From Prochlorococcus sp. AG-436-C05 (GTDB taxonomy: Bacteria > Cyanobacteriota > Cyanobacteriia > PCC-6307 > Cyanobiaceae), in the NCBI GenBank assembly GCA_003209795.1, contig QCPB01000011.1, positions 1-38,090 of the forward strand: 38,090 bases of DNA, read 5' to 3'. Positions within the stretch are counted from its first letter, which is position 1. Each line of letters opens with the position of its first letter. This document shows positions 24,687-33,589 of the stretch, one piece after another. Made by a program: the position numbers and the translations under genes. The notes under the pieces are model-generated. The model had not been told where the DNA came from. It saw nothing but the letters and a program-made list of their open reading frames with translations, and did no database searches.

Positions 24687-24911
24687 TACTTAATTCTTAA
24701 AAAGTCTATGAAAATATAATAATTTAAATCAAAAAAATAGCATTTTAAACTTTTCCTATTTATGAATTTTTTTAATGTTTATGTTAGTACTAGGAAACAT
24801 TTTAAAGTTTTTGTAAATCGTATTTAATCTTAAATATCTTCAAAATCTAAATATACCAATACATCTTCAAAAATACCAAATGTTTCGGTTCGGCATTACG
24901 CATAACAAAAA

Positions 24912-24972
24912 GGTGGTCAACAGAGGTTTTTTCCGATACTGTCTGGTTCATATATATTAATTTGCCACCAGA
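24912..24972 (+). promoter_or_regulatory. Competing inverted repeats upstream of the CURT1/CAAD gene
   Basis: The 292-base gap between 24686 and 24979 holds no gene that I can see. Near its right end CCACCAGA (24965-24972) can pair in two ways: ACCAGA with TCTGGT (24942-24947), or CCACC with GGTGG (24912-24916). These exclude each other and lie just before the start codon. Stems are short (5-6 bp), so a switch is only a hypothesis. Confidence 0.25.
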
Positions 24973-24978
24973 TTGTTC

Positions 24979-25344
24979 ATGAGTGACAACACTTCCGAGT
25001 CAAATCAAGACTCTGGCTCCAATACAACTACTGAAAACAAAAGTTTTTCAGAGACTTATTCTGATGTAATGGGAAAAGTCAACGAAACTCTTGGAAATGT
25101 TGATTGGACCCAAATGGGAAAATACGGTAAAGCGGCAGGTATTGTTGCTGTTGTCGTTATTGCTCAAATAATAATTAAAATTGTTATTGACACGATTAAC
25201 TTTTTCCCAATTCTTCCAGGTTTACTAGAACTCCTCGGCGTTGTAGTTGTTGGCCAATGGAGTTGGCAAAATCTTCGCACTAGTGAAAATCGTGAAGCAG
25301 TTATAGATAAGGTTCAAAATCTTAAAAAGACATACTTAGGATGA
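24979..25344 (+). CDS. CURT1/CAAD-type thylakoid membrane protein
   Basis: The 121-residue protein has the CAAD/CURT1 layout: a polar, Ser/Asn/Thr-rich N-terminus, an amphipathic helix VMGKVNETLGNVDW, two transmembrane spans (about AAGIVAVVVIAQIIIKIVI and INFFPILPGLLELLGVVVVG cut at the end), and a C-terminal amphipathic helix ending NLKKTYLG with WSWQNLRT between. CURT1 proteins bend thylakoid membranes; CAAD domains also occur fused to aminoacyl-tRNA synthetases, but none is fused here. I prefer ATG 24979 to the upstream in-frame TTG 24973. It converges on fructosamine kinase seven bases later. Confidence 0.85.
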   Translation: MSDNTSESNQDSGSNTTTENKSFSETYSDVMGKVNETLGNVDWTQMGKYGKAAGIVAVVVIAQIIIKIVIDTINFFPILPGLLELLGVVVVGQWSWQNLRTSENREAVIDKVQNLKKTYLG

Positions 25345-25351
25345 CTTAAGA

Positions 25352-26230
25352 TTACAGGGTTATTATTCTTTTGATGTAATCTTGTACTTGACGCATATAT
25401 GAACCTCCAAACATATTGGCATGATTCAATATGTGATAAAAATTATATATAATAACTCTTTTTTCGAATCCTTTTTTTAATGGAATAATTTTATGATATT
25501 CCTCATAAAATTCTATATTGAAACCTCCAAATAATCTTGTCATTGCAATATCCACTTCACTATCAGCCCACCAAGATGCAGGGTCAAATATAACCCCCTT
25601 ACCATTTTGTTCTGTACCTTTATTGCCTGACCATAGATCACCGTGAACAAGAGCATTCATTGGTTGATGTGAAATAAGTTCTGATTTAATTTTTTCTTTA
25701 ATTTTGTTTTTAGTTTTTATGTCTAAGAAAACATGTCTAAGGATTGATAATTGAGGTTCAATTCTTAAATTAATAAAACAATCTATCCAATTATTTTCCC
25801 ATCCTCTCTCTTGCTTTGTAATACCAATAAAACCTTCAACAGGATATCCGTATTTCTTTGGATTAGATTCATTCGATTTCAAATGCATTTCTCCCAAACC
25901 TTTTCCTAGTTTTTTTTGATCACTGTTTTGCATATCAATCCATTCCATTACAAGAAGTTCTACATCTAAAAGTTCTAAATATAAAATCACTTTAGGAATA
26001 GTTAGGTTTTCGTCATTAATATTTTCTTGTAGCTTTCGAAGACAATATTCTTCAAATTTAAGAAGCTTTTTCTGTCTTTTATTTCTTTTAATAAAGAATT
26101 TCTTTTTTTTGAATTCTATTTCCCATGAGTTATGAATATTGCCTCCATATATTTGTTTAATACTTTTTGGATAGCTCATTCCTAAGTGATGACAAATTTC
26201 GCTAACTTCAATATGAGATAAATTTTCCAT
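25352..26230 (-). CDS. Fructosamine/ketosamine-3-kinase family protein
   Basis: Members of this aminoglycoside-phosphotransferase-like family phosphorylate ketoamines on glycated proteins so that they break down. The 292-residue protein has the N-terminal GGNIHNSWEIEF, the Lys-containing strand KFFIKRN, LLVMEWID hinge, catalytic ALVHGDLWSGN and the metal site VIFDPASWWADSEVDIAM followed by RLFGGF. Its start lies only four bases from the crtD start on the other strand, so its promoter must be inside crtD coding sequence or shared. The physiological substrate in cyanobacteria is not known. Confidence 0.9.
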   Translation of the reverse strand: MENLSHIEVSEICHHLGMSYPKSIKQIYGGNIHNSWEIEFKKKKFFIKRNKRQKKLLKFEEYCLRKLQENINDENLTIPKVILYLELLDVELLVMEWIDMQNSDQKKLGKGLGEMHLKSNESNPKKYGYPVEGFIGITKQERGWENNWIDCFINLRIEPQLSILRHVFLDIKTKNKIKEKIKSELISHQPMNALVHGDLWSGNKGTEQNGKGVIFDPASWWADSEVDIAMTRLFGGFNIEFYEEYHKIIPLKKGFEKRVIIYNFYHILNHANMFGGSYMRQVQDYIKRIITL

Positions 26231-26234
26231 TTCT

Positions 26235-27740
26235 ATGATTAAGACTGAAGTTTTGGTAGTTGGTGCTGGTATAGCGGGATTAACTTCAGCTGCAATTTTA
26301 TCAAAATTAGGCTTTTCAGTTACATTAATTGAATCTCATACTCAATCAGGAGGGTGTGCAGGTACTTTTAAAAGAAAAAATTATGTTTTTGATGTTGGAG
26401 CAACTCAAGTTGCTGGTCTAGAGAAGGGAGGGATACATTCAAAAATTTTTGATTTTCTTGATATTAAAATTCCAGATGCAACTATTTTAGATCCAGCTTG
26501 CATTGTTGATTTAAAAGATGGTAGTAGTCCAATACCTATTTGGTATAAAAAAAATGACTGGATTGCTGAGAGGGAAATTCAGTTTCCAGGAAGTCGTAAA
26601 TTTTGGGAACTATGTTCTTACATTCACCAAAGTAATTGGACCTTCGCTAATAAATATCCTGTATTGCCAATTAATAACTTTTGGGATTTTTCCCAACTTC
26701 TAAGAGCATTGGCTCCATCAAATTTAGTAACAGGGATATTACTGAAATCTACTGTATTTGATCTATTACGTATTTGTGGTTTATCTAGGAATGAGAGGCT
26801 GATAAACTTTCTGAATTTGCAATTAAAGCTCTATTCTCAAGAAGATGTTTACAATACTGCAGCTTTATACGGTTCTACAGTCCTCCAAATGTGTCAACAG
26901 CCACATGGACTATGGCATATGAACAAATCTATGCAGTCTTTAAGTGAAGGCTTAGAAGATTCATTAAATAAAACTGGGGCTCATATATTTTTTGGACAAG
27001 AAGTAAATTCTATAATTTTTGATAGTCAAGCTAAATTTTGGAAAGTATTTGTAAAATCTAAAAACAGTTATCTTGAGTATCAAGCTAATGATATAGTTTA
27101 TACTCCACCGCCACAATCTTTACTAAAGCATTTAAAGGACCTTTTAAGTAAAGAACAAAGTTATAAAAATCGGTTAACAACTTTACCTGCTCCTTCTGGA
27201 GCTTTAGTTTTTTATTCAGCATTGAAAAAAAAACATATCAAAAGAATCTCTTCTAATCATTATCAATTTGTTTCCAATGAATTAGGTTCACTTTTTGTTT
27301 CCATAAGTAAAGAAGGCGATGGGAGAGCACCTAAAGGGGAGATTACTTTAATAGCTAGCCTGTTTACCAAGGCAAAAGATTGGTTTGATTTAGAAAAAAA
27401 GGAGTATATAGAGAAAAAAAAAGAGTATCTCGAAAAAATCTCTTTTGAGTTAGAAAGTCAATTTAATATTGCTTCAGACAATTGGCTGCATAAGGAATTG
27501 GCAACCCCATTAGGATTTAAAAAATGGACAAATAGGCCAAATGGAATTGTAGGAGGTCTAGGCCAAAATCCCGATATCTTTGGATTATTTGGGTTGTCAA
27601 GTAGAACTCCCTTCCAAGGTTTATGGTTATGTGGAGATTCAATTTATCCAGGAGAAGGTACAGCAGGTGTTAGTCAGTCTGCTTTAATGGTCTCTAGGCA
27701 AATTTTAGCCTCTAAAGGTATCTATAATTTTAATTTATAA
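26235..27740 (+). CDS. crtD: CrtD-type carotenoid desaturase (CrtI/CrtH superfamily)
   Basis: This 501-residue FAD protein has the N-terminal dinucleotide motif VVGAGIAGLTSAAILSKLG and IESHTQSGGCAGTF, then DVGATQVAGLEKGGIH, which I associate with cyanobacterial CrtD C-3',4' desaturases rather than CrtH. The C-terminal FAD contact GLWLCGDSIYPGEGTAGVS is intact. CrtD acts in myxoxanthophyll synthesis, a pigment Prochlorococcus is not known to make, so the true substrate may differ. A lysine/glutamate duplication (KKEYIEKKKEYLEK) lies near residue 400. The start is nearly back to back with fructosamine kinase, and the 3' end overlaps tyrA by 11 bases tail to tail. Confidence 0.85.
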   Translation: MIKTEVLVVGAGIAGLTSAAILSKLGFSVTLIESHTQSGGCAGTFKRKNYVFDVGATQVAGLEKGGIHSKIFDFLDIKIPDATILDPACIVDLKDGSSPIPIWYKKNDWIAEREIQFPGSRKFWELCSYIHQSNWTFANKYPVLPINNFWDFSQLLRALAPSNLVTGILLKSTVFDLLRICGLSRNERLINFLNLQLKLYSQEDVYNTAALYGSTVLQMCQQPHGLWHMNKSMQSLSEGLEDSLNKTGAHIFFGQEVNSIIFDSQAKFWKVFVKSKNSYLEYQANDIVYTPPPQSLLKHLKDLLSKEQSYKNRLTTLPAPSGALVFYSALKKKHIKRISSNHYQFVSNELGSLFVSISKEGDGRAPKGEITLIASLFTKAKDWFDLEKKEYIEKKKEYLEKISFELESQFNIASDNWLHKELATPLGFKKWTNRPNGIVGGLGQNPDIFGLFGLSSRTPFQGLWLCGDSIYPGEGTAGVSQSALMVSRQILASKGIYNFNL

Positions 27741-28569
27741 AATTAGCCCTTACCTTTTTTGCTTGTGAAAGTTTTTTAGAAAGTAATTCCCAATTTTTAT
27801 CTTTGATAATTGATTCCAATTCGCTAATTTTATTTTTGAATTCCTTTATTGCATTTAAAATATTAGTTTGATTATTAATAGCCAAATCAAGACCTAATTG
27901 AGGGTTTCCGCCTCCAACTCTTGTTGTATCAGTAAATCCCGAAGCTGCAAGTTTTTGAGTTAATTTTAATAATGAATTATCTTTTTCCTTGTGTGCAGTT
28001 TCTATTAGAGCAGAAGCTAAAAATATAGGCAAATGTGAAATTAAAGAAACTGCTTCATCATGCTCTGTTGGGGATGCTTTGCAAATTTCACATTCCATAG
28101 AAGTAATTAGTTTGGAAAGTTTATTAACAGCATTTAAATTACTATTTAATGTAGGTGTAATAATCCATTTTGCATTTTTTAAAAGATCTTCAAAACCTGA
28201 ATCAACTCCTTTTTGCTCTGTTCCTGCCATTGGATGTGATCCAATAAATAAAGGATGTATTTTTTCCCATGTATTTATTATTGGTTTTTTAATAGAACCA
28301 ACATCGGTTACTATTGCATCTCTAGGAATTGCCTGTATTAATTCATTAGAAGGTTTTATTAAGTCTTTAATAGGCAATGCCAAAAATATGAGCGAACAGT
28401 CCTTTAATATTCCTAAATCGCAACTAATAACATTTGCAAGGTTTCGTTCTTTTGCTTTTTTTTCATTGATTTCATTATTTGTGACTCCATAAATAATGTG
28501 TTTTAAACTTTGGAGCTTTAATCCTATTGAACCGCCAATTAGACCTAATCCTACTATTCCTATTTTCAT
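27730..28569 (-). CDS. tyrA: Prephenate/arogenate dehydrogenase
   Basis: TyrA performs the oxidative decarboxylation step of tyrosine synthesis; cyanobacterial forms usually prefer arogenate and NADP. The N-terminus has the Rossmann motif IGIVGLGLIGGSIG, followed by LIFLALPIKD, IVTDVGSIKKPI, the catalytic-region GSHPMAGTEQKGVDS and the helical C-terminal dimer domain with SLISHLPIFLASALI and GFTDTTRVGGGNPQLG. At 279 residues there is no chorismate mutase or ACT fusion. The last 11 bases overlap the crtD 3' end on the opposite strand. Confidence 0.93.
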   Translation of the reverse strand: MKIGIVGLGLIGGSIGLKLQSLKHIIYGVTNNEINEKKAKERNLANVISCDLGILKDCSLIFLALPIKDLIKPSNELIQAIPRDAIVTDVGSIKKPIINTWEKIHPLFIGSHPMAGTEQKGVDSGFEDLLKNAKWIITPTLNSNLNAVNKLSKLITSMECEICKASPTEHDEAVSLISHLPIFLASALIETAHKEKDNSLLKLTQKLAASGFTDTTRVGGGNPQLGLDLAINNQTNILNAIKEFKNKISELESIIKDKNWELLSKKLSQAKKVRANFIN

Positions 28570-28663
28570 TGATTTATTAATTTGAGAATTTTTTATATTG
28601 ATAACAATTTTTTGTATATTAGAGTCATAATTTTTTGTGAATTTGATATTAAATAAATTATAA

Positions 28664-30112
28664 ATGCTTGAAATATTAAGTCATCAATTCTTGAAAAAAT
28701 ATGTGAGATCGCACAGTTTAGATTGGGATCATATTTACTCTTTTGGGAGAATACTTTCTAAGTGTATTCAAAATGACTCTACGTATTTAATTAATTCAGA
28801 AATTTTCTATACCCAGGATTGGATAGTTGCTGTTTTTATTTCACTATTTTTATACCAAGAAGATTCAACTTTTGTTCTAAATAGTGAAAAAATTAGATTT
28901 TTCAAACATAATCAAATGGAAGATTTGAAAAATCTTGGATTTAAATATATTTTAGAAAATGATCAATTAGTTTTTTCAAGTCATCGTGTTCGATTAGTAA
29001 CACTTAAAGACTTATTAAATGATTCAAATTCCTTGAGGTTGAATAACCATCGAGTTGTCTTTTCGGGAATTGAAGAAATAAAACAAGATTTAAAAAATAA
29101 TTTGAGGATTTCATTATTGAAAAAGGATTGGTTTAATCAAGTTAAGCAATCAGAACATATTTATCAACATGTAATTAACACATACAACTTTTTCAAGAAA
29201 AAGTTTTTCTTAAGAAAAAGTTTAGGTAATTGTTATTTATATTTAGAAAAAGAAGAACTAAGTTTTTTTGTCAAATTTTTTAATGAAAATGCTTATTTTT
29301 CTGAACAATTTTTGAGAGTAAGTAATGCATTATCTCAAGGATGGGCATGCTGGGTAAAATTAGATAATACAAATTTTGAGTGGATTTTTTATTTAGAGCC
29401 TATAGATGAACTTTGTCAAATTAAAGAATTTTTAACTAGTAATAAATTTGTTTTTTTATCGGCTTTGAGAAAAGATAATTTTTTTCAAAAATATCTTAAA
29501 ACCCATCGTTTAGATGTTGATTTGGTGGTCAATTTTAAAAGTAATTTTCGTGAAAAAAAAATATCATTGTATGTTCCTCCTAAACAGATGCTTCCTAATA
29601 ATCCACTATTTAATAGTGAAATTCTAGATAAGTGTAAAAAACTAACAATTTTTAGAAAGGGTTTGACTTTAGTTTTATCTGATGATGTTTATTTAAAAAA
29701 TTATCTTGCTACAGAATTAGCATCAGTATATGGGAAGAGGGTGTACCTAGAGACAATACAGTCTTTTGAAAATGATATTTTATGCGCAAGTTTTGACTGG
29801 TGGATTAAGAATTCTATTTTAGTAGAAACTCCAGAACAAATTATTATTCCTCTCCTACCAATTCCAAGTCTTTCAAAACCAATTAATTTAATTACTGTTT
29901 CTTATAATAAAAAACTTTCAAAAGATTGGTTTAGAGAATTCTTACTTCCTGAAGCAAAAGTAAAATTAGAAAGGTCTATTTCTCCTTTAAGAAAAAATTC
30001 TGGTAAGTTAATAATCCTTGATGGAAGAGCTAATAAAAGAAAGTGGGGGAGATTACTTCTGCAAAGTATTAAACCCTCGAAACACATTAACTATATGCTA
30101 CCTTTCGATTAG
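28664..30112 (+). CDS. DinG/XPD-like helicase relic lacking Walker motifs
   Basis: The 482-residue protein resembles a cyanobacterial DinG-like helicase family in layout: an N-terminal SHQFLKKYVRSHSLDWDH block, a middle LSALRKDNFFQKYLKTH followed by FREKKISLYVPPKQMLP, then LVLSDDVYLKNYLA, IIPLLPIPSLSKP and a C-terminal KLIILDGRANKRKWGRLLLQSI. The last two correspond to the PFP loop and the DxR-type end of DinG. Walker A (GxGKT) and the DEAH box are missing, and motif VI reads RSISPLRKNSG rather than QGIGRLIR. It is very AT-rich and Phe/Lys-rich but has no stop. It is probably not an ATPase; the assignment is from memory of family pattern. Confidence 0.55.
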   Translation: MLEILSHQFLKKYVRSHSLDWDHIYSFGRILSKCIQNDSTYLINSEIFYTQDWIVAVFISLFLYQEDSTFVLNSEKIRFFKHNQMEDLKNLGFKYILENDQLVFSSHRVRLVTLKDLLNDSNSLRLNNHRVVFSGIEEIKQDLKNNLRISLLKKDWFNQVKQSEHIYQHVINTYNFFKKKFFLRKSLGNCYLYLEKEELSFFVKFFNENAYFSEQFLRVSNALSQGWACWVKLDNTNFEWIFYLEPIDELCQIKEFLTSNKFVFLSALRKDNFFQKYLKTHRLDVDLVVNFKSNFREKKISLYVPPKQMLPNNPLFNSEILDKCKKLTIFRKGLTLVLSDDVYLKNYLATELASVYGKRVYLETIQSFENDILCASFDWWIKNSILVETPEQIIIPLLPIPSLSKPINLITVSYNKKLSKDWFREFLLPEAKVKLERSISPLRKNSGKLIILDGRANKRKWGRLLLQSIKPSKHINYMLPFD

Positions 30113-30140
30113 GTTATGATTTAGTAAATATCTTTTAAAC

Positions 30141-30386
30141 ATGGGAGAAGCAAAAAGGCGTAAAACATTAGGTATGCCTCCAAAAAAAAATAATATTAAA
30201 TCCAAAGAAGATAATTCTCCTAGATTATTTGAATGGCTTCCTTTCACAATTAATCAAAGAGATAGTTTTATGAAATTAAGTATTAAAGCTAGTTGGTTTG
30301 GAATTGGAGGGTTAGTTCTTTTATGGGTTGTCGTCAGATTTATTGGACCGGCTGCAGGGTGGTGGACTTTAGCTGATTCGTTATAA
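30141..30386 (+). CDS. DUF2839 small membrane protein
   Basis: The 81-residue protein starts MGEAKRRKTLGMPPKK, the hallmark of this cyanobacterial family, has a polar middle LFEWLPFTINQRD and one membrane helix (about ASWFGIGGLVLLWVVVRFIGP) followed by AAGWWTLAD. Function is unknown; a thylakoid or plasma membrane location is inferred from the helix. It follows the helicase-like gene by 28 bases on the same strand and converges with recA two bases later. Confidence 0.88.
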   Translation: MGEAKRRKTLGMPPKKNNIKSKEDNSPRLFEWLPFTINQRDSFMKLSIKASWFGIGGLVLLWVVVRFIGPAAGWWTLADSL

Positions 30387-30388
30387 AT

Positions 30389-31498
30389 TTAAGCTACTGT
30401 CTTTATATCATTAGCAACGTTTGTATTACTTTGATTGTTATTTAGTGCTTTTATTGAATTAGAGCTTACTTCACTACCTTCTGTTAGTTTGCTCTTAACA
30501 ATAGACTCTACTTTATTCCTTACCTCTATGTTTTGATCTAGCCAAATAATTGTGTTATCTCTTCCTTGTCCAATATTTTCTCCTTCATAACTGTACCAAG
30601 CTCCTCTCCTAATTATGATGTTAGTCTCTTCTGCTAAATCTAATAAACATCCGGTTGTGCTAATGCCTGTGCCGAATAAAATATCAAATTCAGCGATTCT
30701 AAAGGGAGGTGCAACTTTGTTTTTTGCTACTTTGACTTTTGCTCTTATTCCGTATTCTTCTGTACCTCTTTTAAGAGTTTGAATTCTTCTAATATCAAGT
30801 CTTACTGATGCGTAAAACTTTAATGCATTTCCTCCTGTGGTTGTCTCTGGATTTCCATAAGTAACACCGATTTTTAAACGCAATTGATTTAGGAATATTA
30901 CTGTACATCCAGATTTTCCAATATTCCCGGTGATTTTTCTCATTGCTTGACTCATTAGTCTTGCCTGACTCCCTATCACATGATCTCCCATTTCCCCCTC
31001 TATTTCTGCCCTTGGAGTAAGTGCTGCTACGGAGTCAACAACCACAAGATCTACGGCACTCGACCTAATAAGTTGATCAACTATTTCCAGGGCCATTTCA
31101 CCTGTATCTGGCTGTGAGACTAATAAATTTTCAACATCAACCCCTAGAGAAGCTGCATAAACTGGATCTAAAGCATGCTCAGCATCTACAAATGCGGCTA
31201 CGCCCCCATTTCTTTGAACTTCTGCTATTGCATGTAGCGTCAGTGTTGTTTTCCCAGAACTTTCAGGCCCGTATACTTCAACTACTCTTCCTTTTGGATA
31301 GCCTCCTCCTAATGCTAAATCTAATGTCAGGGCTCCAGTTGATATTGTTTCTACTTTCATTCTAGAAGCATCACCAAGTCTCATAATTGATCCTCTTCCA
31401 AAGTTCCTTTCTATTTGGCCTAGGACGAGACTTAATGCTTTGTCTTTTTCTTTAGATATCACTTCTTTTGATTCGTTTTTTCTTTCTTCAAAACCCAT
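30389..31498 (-). CDS. recA: Recombinase RecA
   Basis: RecA drives strand exchange and SOS induction. The 369-residue protein has the N-terminal [13 protein letters not shown], Walker [26 protein letters not shown], the [22 protein letters not shown] block, loop L2 near [22 protein letters not shown] and the C-terminal acidic/Asn-rich tail. A sequence matching the cyanobacterial LexA box lies about 85 bases upstream (31583-31596), which supports SOS-type control. It is convergent with DUF2839. Confidence 0.98.
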   Translation of the reverse strand: MGFEERKNESKEVISKEKDKALSLVLGQIERNFGRGSIMRLGDASRMKVETISTGALTLDLALGGGYPKGRVVEVYGPESSGKTTLTLHAIAEVQRNGGVAAFVDAEHALDPVYAASLGVDVENLLVSQPDTGEMALEIVDQLIRSSAVDLVVVDSVAALTPRAEIEGEMGDHVIGSQARLMSQAMRKITGNIGKSGCTVIFLNQLRLKIGVTYGNPETTTGGNALKFYASVRLDIRRIQTLKRGTEEYGIRAKVKVAKNKVAPPFRIAEFDILFGTGISTTGCLLDLAEETNIIIRRGAWYSYEGENIGQGRDNTIIWLDQNIEVRNKVESIVKSKLTEGSEVSSNSIKALNNNQSNTNVANDIKTVA

Positions 31499-31582
31499 TT
31501 CTGTATTTATTGATGAATTTTCATAATTATTCTAAATTCAGAATTTATTTATTGAATCCAAATTTAATAATTAGAATTTATA

Positions 31583-31596
31583 GTACATGTGTACTT
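31583..31596 (-). promoter_or_regulatory. LexA box upstream of recA
   Basis: AGTACATGTGTACT fits the cyanobacterial LexA consensus RGTACNNNDGTWCB at every constrained position and is a near-perfect palindrome. It lies in the 105-base gap between the HAD gene stop and the recA start. The consensus is from published cyanobacterial work, recalled and not searched; repression is inferred. Confidence 0.8.
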
Positions 31597-31603
31597 TAGC
31601 GTG

Positions 31604-32386
31604 TCATTTTGATATTGCAAGTAAATCTTCTAGATTTCTTAATTTTAATAATCTTATATCTTTTGTCAAACTACTCCTATCTGACTCTTTTAAATATCCC
31701 CAGTCAGCCAAAAAACATGGAATACTTTTTGTATCAGGGTTTTGTTTTATATCGATTAGGGTTTTTATCCTGTCTTCTATGAAACCTAAAATTTCATATT
31801 TTTTATCTAGTTCTTTAGCTATTTCAGTTTTTGTTCCTGATTCATAACCAAAAATAAATTCAGGAAAAATATTTAATTTTTCGAGAATTTTTGTAGCAAA
31901 TATTTTACCTTTTGTTGTTATTATTCCTGTCTTTATTTTTTGTTGCTTTAACTTTTCCATAAATGCTATAACTTCATCAAATGGTTTATGTAAATTTACC
32001 CACATTTCAAAATCTTTATCTATTTGATATTTGCGAGACTCATCTAGGAATTTCTGTAAATCTTCGGCAAGCCAAGAATTATCGTCGAGTATCTTTTGAC
32101 AATTTAGATGATATTTATTAATAAAATTCTTTTTATTATTTTTGTCTAGTGGATTTTCTATTTTGATTATTTCGTGAACGATGATAATCATTTCCCATCC
32201 ATATTTTACAAAGGGTCTAATTTCTTTAAAAGTATTTGAAACCTTCTTATAAAGATTTTGTTTAATTTGTATATCTGGTGAATTTAGATATTTTTCGCAT
32301 GCTAATAAAGAACTGTGCCAATATTCATTCATTCCATCAACAATAACGCCGTCAAAATCAAAGAGAAATAATTTTTGCCCGTCCAC
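31604..32386 (-). CDS. HAD-superfamily hydrolase (phosphatase-like)
   Basis: The 260-residue protein has HAD motif I at the N-terminus (FLFDFDGVIVDGM, nucleophile Asp10 and Asp12), an all-helical cap region, motif II in KTGIITTKGKIF, a basic motif III region and motif IV near GFIEDRIKTL. The layout is that of small cap-type phosphatases such as phosphoglycolate phosphatase, but the substrate cannot be deduced. It sits between tRNA-Gln and recA on the same strand; the LexA box is only eight bases past its stop, so recA has its own promoter. Confidence 0.85.
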   Translation of the reverse strand: MDGQKLFLFDFDGVIVDGMNEYWHSSLLACEKYLNSPDIQIKQNLYKKVSNTFKEIRPFVKYGWEMIIIVHEIIKIENPLDKNNKKNFINKYHLNCQKILDDNSWLAEDLQKFLDESRKYQIDKDFEMWVNLHKPFDEVIAFMEKLKQQKIKTGIITTKGKIFATKILEKLNIFPEFIFGYESGTKTEIAKELDKKYEILGFIEDRIKTLIDIKQNPDTKSIPCFLADWGYLKESDRSSLTKDIRLLKLRNLEDLLAISK

Positions 32387-32403
32387 TCAACTAACCGTTA
32401 AAA

Positions 32404-32475
32404 CTGGGCCGCTAGGATTCGAACCTAGGAATGTCGAGACCAAAACCCGATGCCTTACCACTTGGCGACGGCCCA
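32404..32475 (-). tRNA. tRNA-Gln (TTG)
   Basis: The minus strand forms a 72-base cloverleaf. TGGGCCG pairs with CGGCCCA, the anticodon loop TTTTGGT gives anticodon TTG (UUG), and the T-arm is CCTAGGTTCGAATCCTAGC-like. The discriminator is G and CCA is not encoded. It precedes the HAD gene, 18 bases from its start. Confidence 0.95.
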
Positions 32476-32578
32476 ATGAATTTTTATTTTAATACATGAA
32501 AAGATTTTTTTCTATTAAAAAATACAAAGTTATTTTAAAAACTCAGGATGATTTCAAAATTTAGAAAAATAAATTGAA

Positions 32579-33589
32579 TTAATTTTTTTTCCATGGTTTT
32601 AGCAATTTCTTTGCTTCTTTGATTGCTAAAGCCATTATTTCAGGGTATTCATATAATTTTTTGTTATTTTTGTTAGCAAATTGAATAAATGGCTGCATTA
32701 TTTTTCTTGCAGAACTTCCAAATGCAATTCCATCAGGGAAATTATTTCCGTTTAATAATTCATGAGTTTTTCCATTTGTTCCTCCAGCTAATTGAATTAA
32801 ACCTGGAGGCATATGAGATCCTATCGTTTCAAATAATTTAACTGTATCTCTACCTGTTGTTGGAGCTAGATCACCAGACATTGGTCTGCCATCAAGTTGC
32901 CAAATAATGGGAAGATTAAGTTCACAGAGCACTTCATATCTTTCCCAAAGAGCTTTCAAAAGATCATTTGGGGATTGTGGGGATTGATTTAATCCACAAC
33001 TTACAGATATTCTTTTTAATTTAGTTTCTGAATTTTTTAGAATGCGCACTACTTCTATAAAAGGAGCTATTCGATTTATTTCGGTATGAATTTCTACTGC
33101 ATCAGGCTTGATTATTTGAAGTGATGATGGCAGATTATCTTTGGAAAAATTAAATTCGTATTCAGAAATTAAATTTAAGGGACAACTTTTTATACACCTT
33201 CCGCAGCCATAACATTTGCTCTCTGTTACACCGTAATTATCAATTGCAAAGGTAGGACAAATATTTTCACATGGTCTTGGACAATTAGGCGGGCATTTCA
33301 ATGGGTCAAATTTTGCTTTGCGAAAATGTATATCTTTACCATCACAAATGCTTATCATTAAACCTGGGCAAGTGCCAAAAAATTCTTTCGACCATTGGAT
33401 ACCATTTCTTGCGGCTTGAGCTATCGACTGTTCAGCCGCAACATCAATGTAGTCGACTCCAGCAGCGGAATAAATAGCACACAAATCTTCAATAGCGTCA
33501 ATATCTTCATTGCTAGCACCACAAATTAACTTAACCCATTTATCCAATGTCTTTTTATTCTTTTCAAAAACTTCAACTTTAGAATTCAT
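32579..33589 (-). CDS. ldpA: Circadian light-input iron-sulfur protein LdpA
   Basis: LdpA senses redox/light state and tunes the period of the Kai clock in Synechococcus. The 336-residue protein has an N-terminal region, then two ferredoxin-like cysteine clusters, [14 protein letters not shown] and [12 protein letters not shown], able to hold two Fe-S clusters. The LdpA C-terminal domain follows with [34 protein letters not shown] and [12 protein letters not shown]. It overlaps the ndhN 3' end by 11 bases, a pairing that fits a redox link. Prochlorococcus has a reduced clock lacking KaiA, so its output may be altered. Confidence 0.92.
   Translation of the reverse strand: MNSKVEVFEKNKKTLDKWVKLICGASNEDIDAIEDLCAIYSAAGVDYIDVAAEQSIAQAARNGIQWSKEFFGTCPGLMISICDGKDIHFRKAKFDPLKCPPNCPRPCENICPTFAIDNYGVTESKCYGCGRCIKSCPLNLISEYEFNFSKDNLPSSLQIIKPDAVEIHTEINRIAPFIEVVRILKNSETKLKRISVSCGLNQSPQSPNDLLKALWERYEVLCELNLPIIWQLDGRPMSGDLAPTTGRDTVKLFETIGSHMPPGLIQLAGGTNGKTHELLNGNNFPDGIAFGSSARKIMQPFIQFANKNNKKLYEYPEIMALAIKEAKKLLKPWKKN

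Noticed and set aside
24687-24911. Small gene or known small RNA (Yfr family) in the long gap before the CURT1/CAAD gene
   Set aside because: No convincing frame with a start, and no match to the Yfr sequences that I can recall.
27989-28492. 167-codon plus-strand frame opposite tyrA
   Set aside because: tyrA is well supported on the minus strand with all its motifs; this is its antisense shadow.
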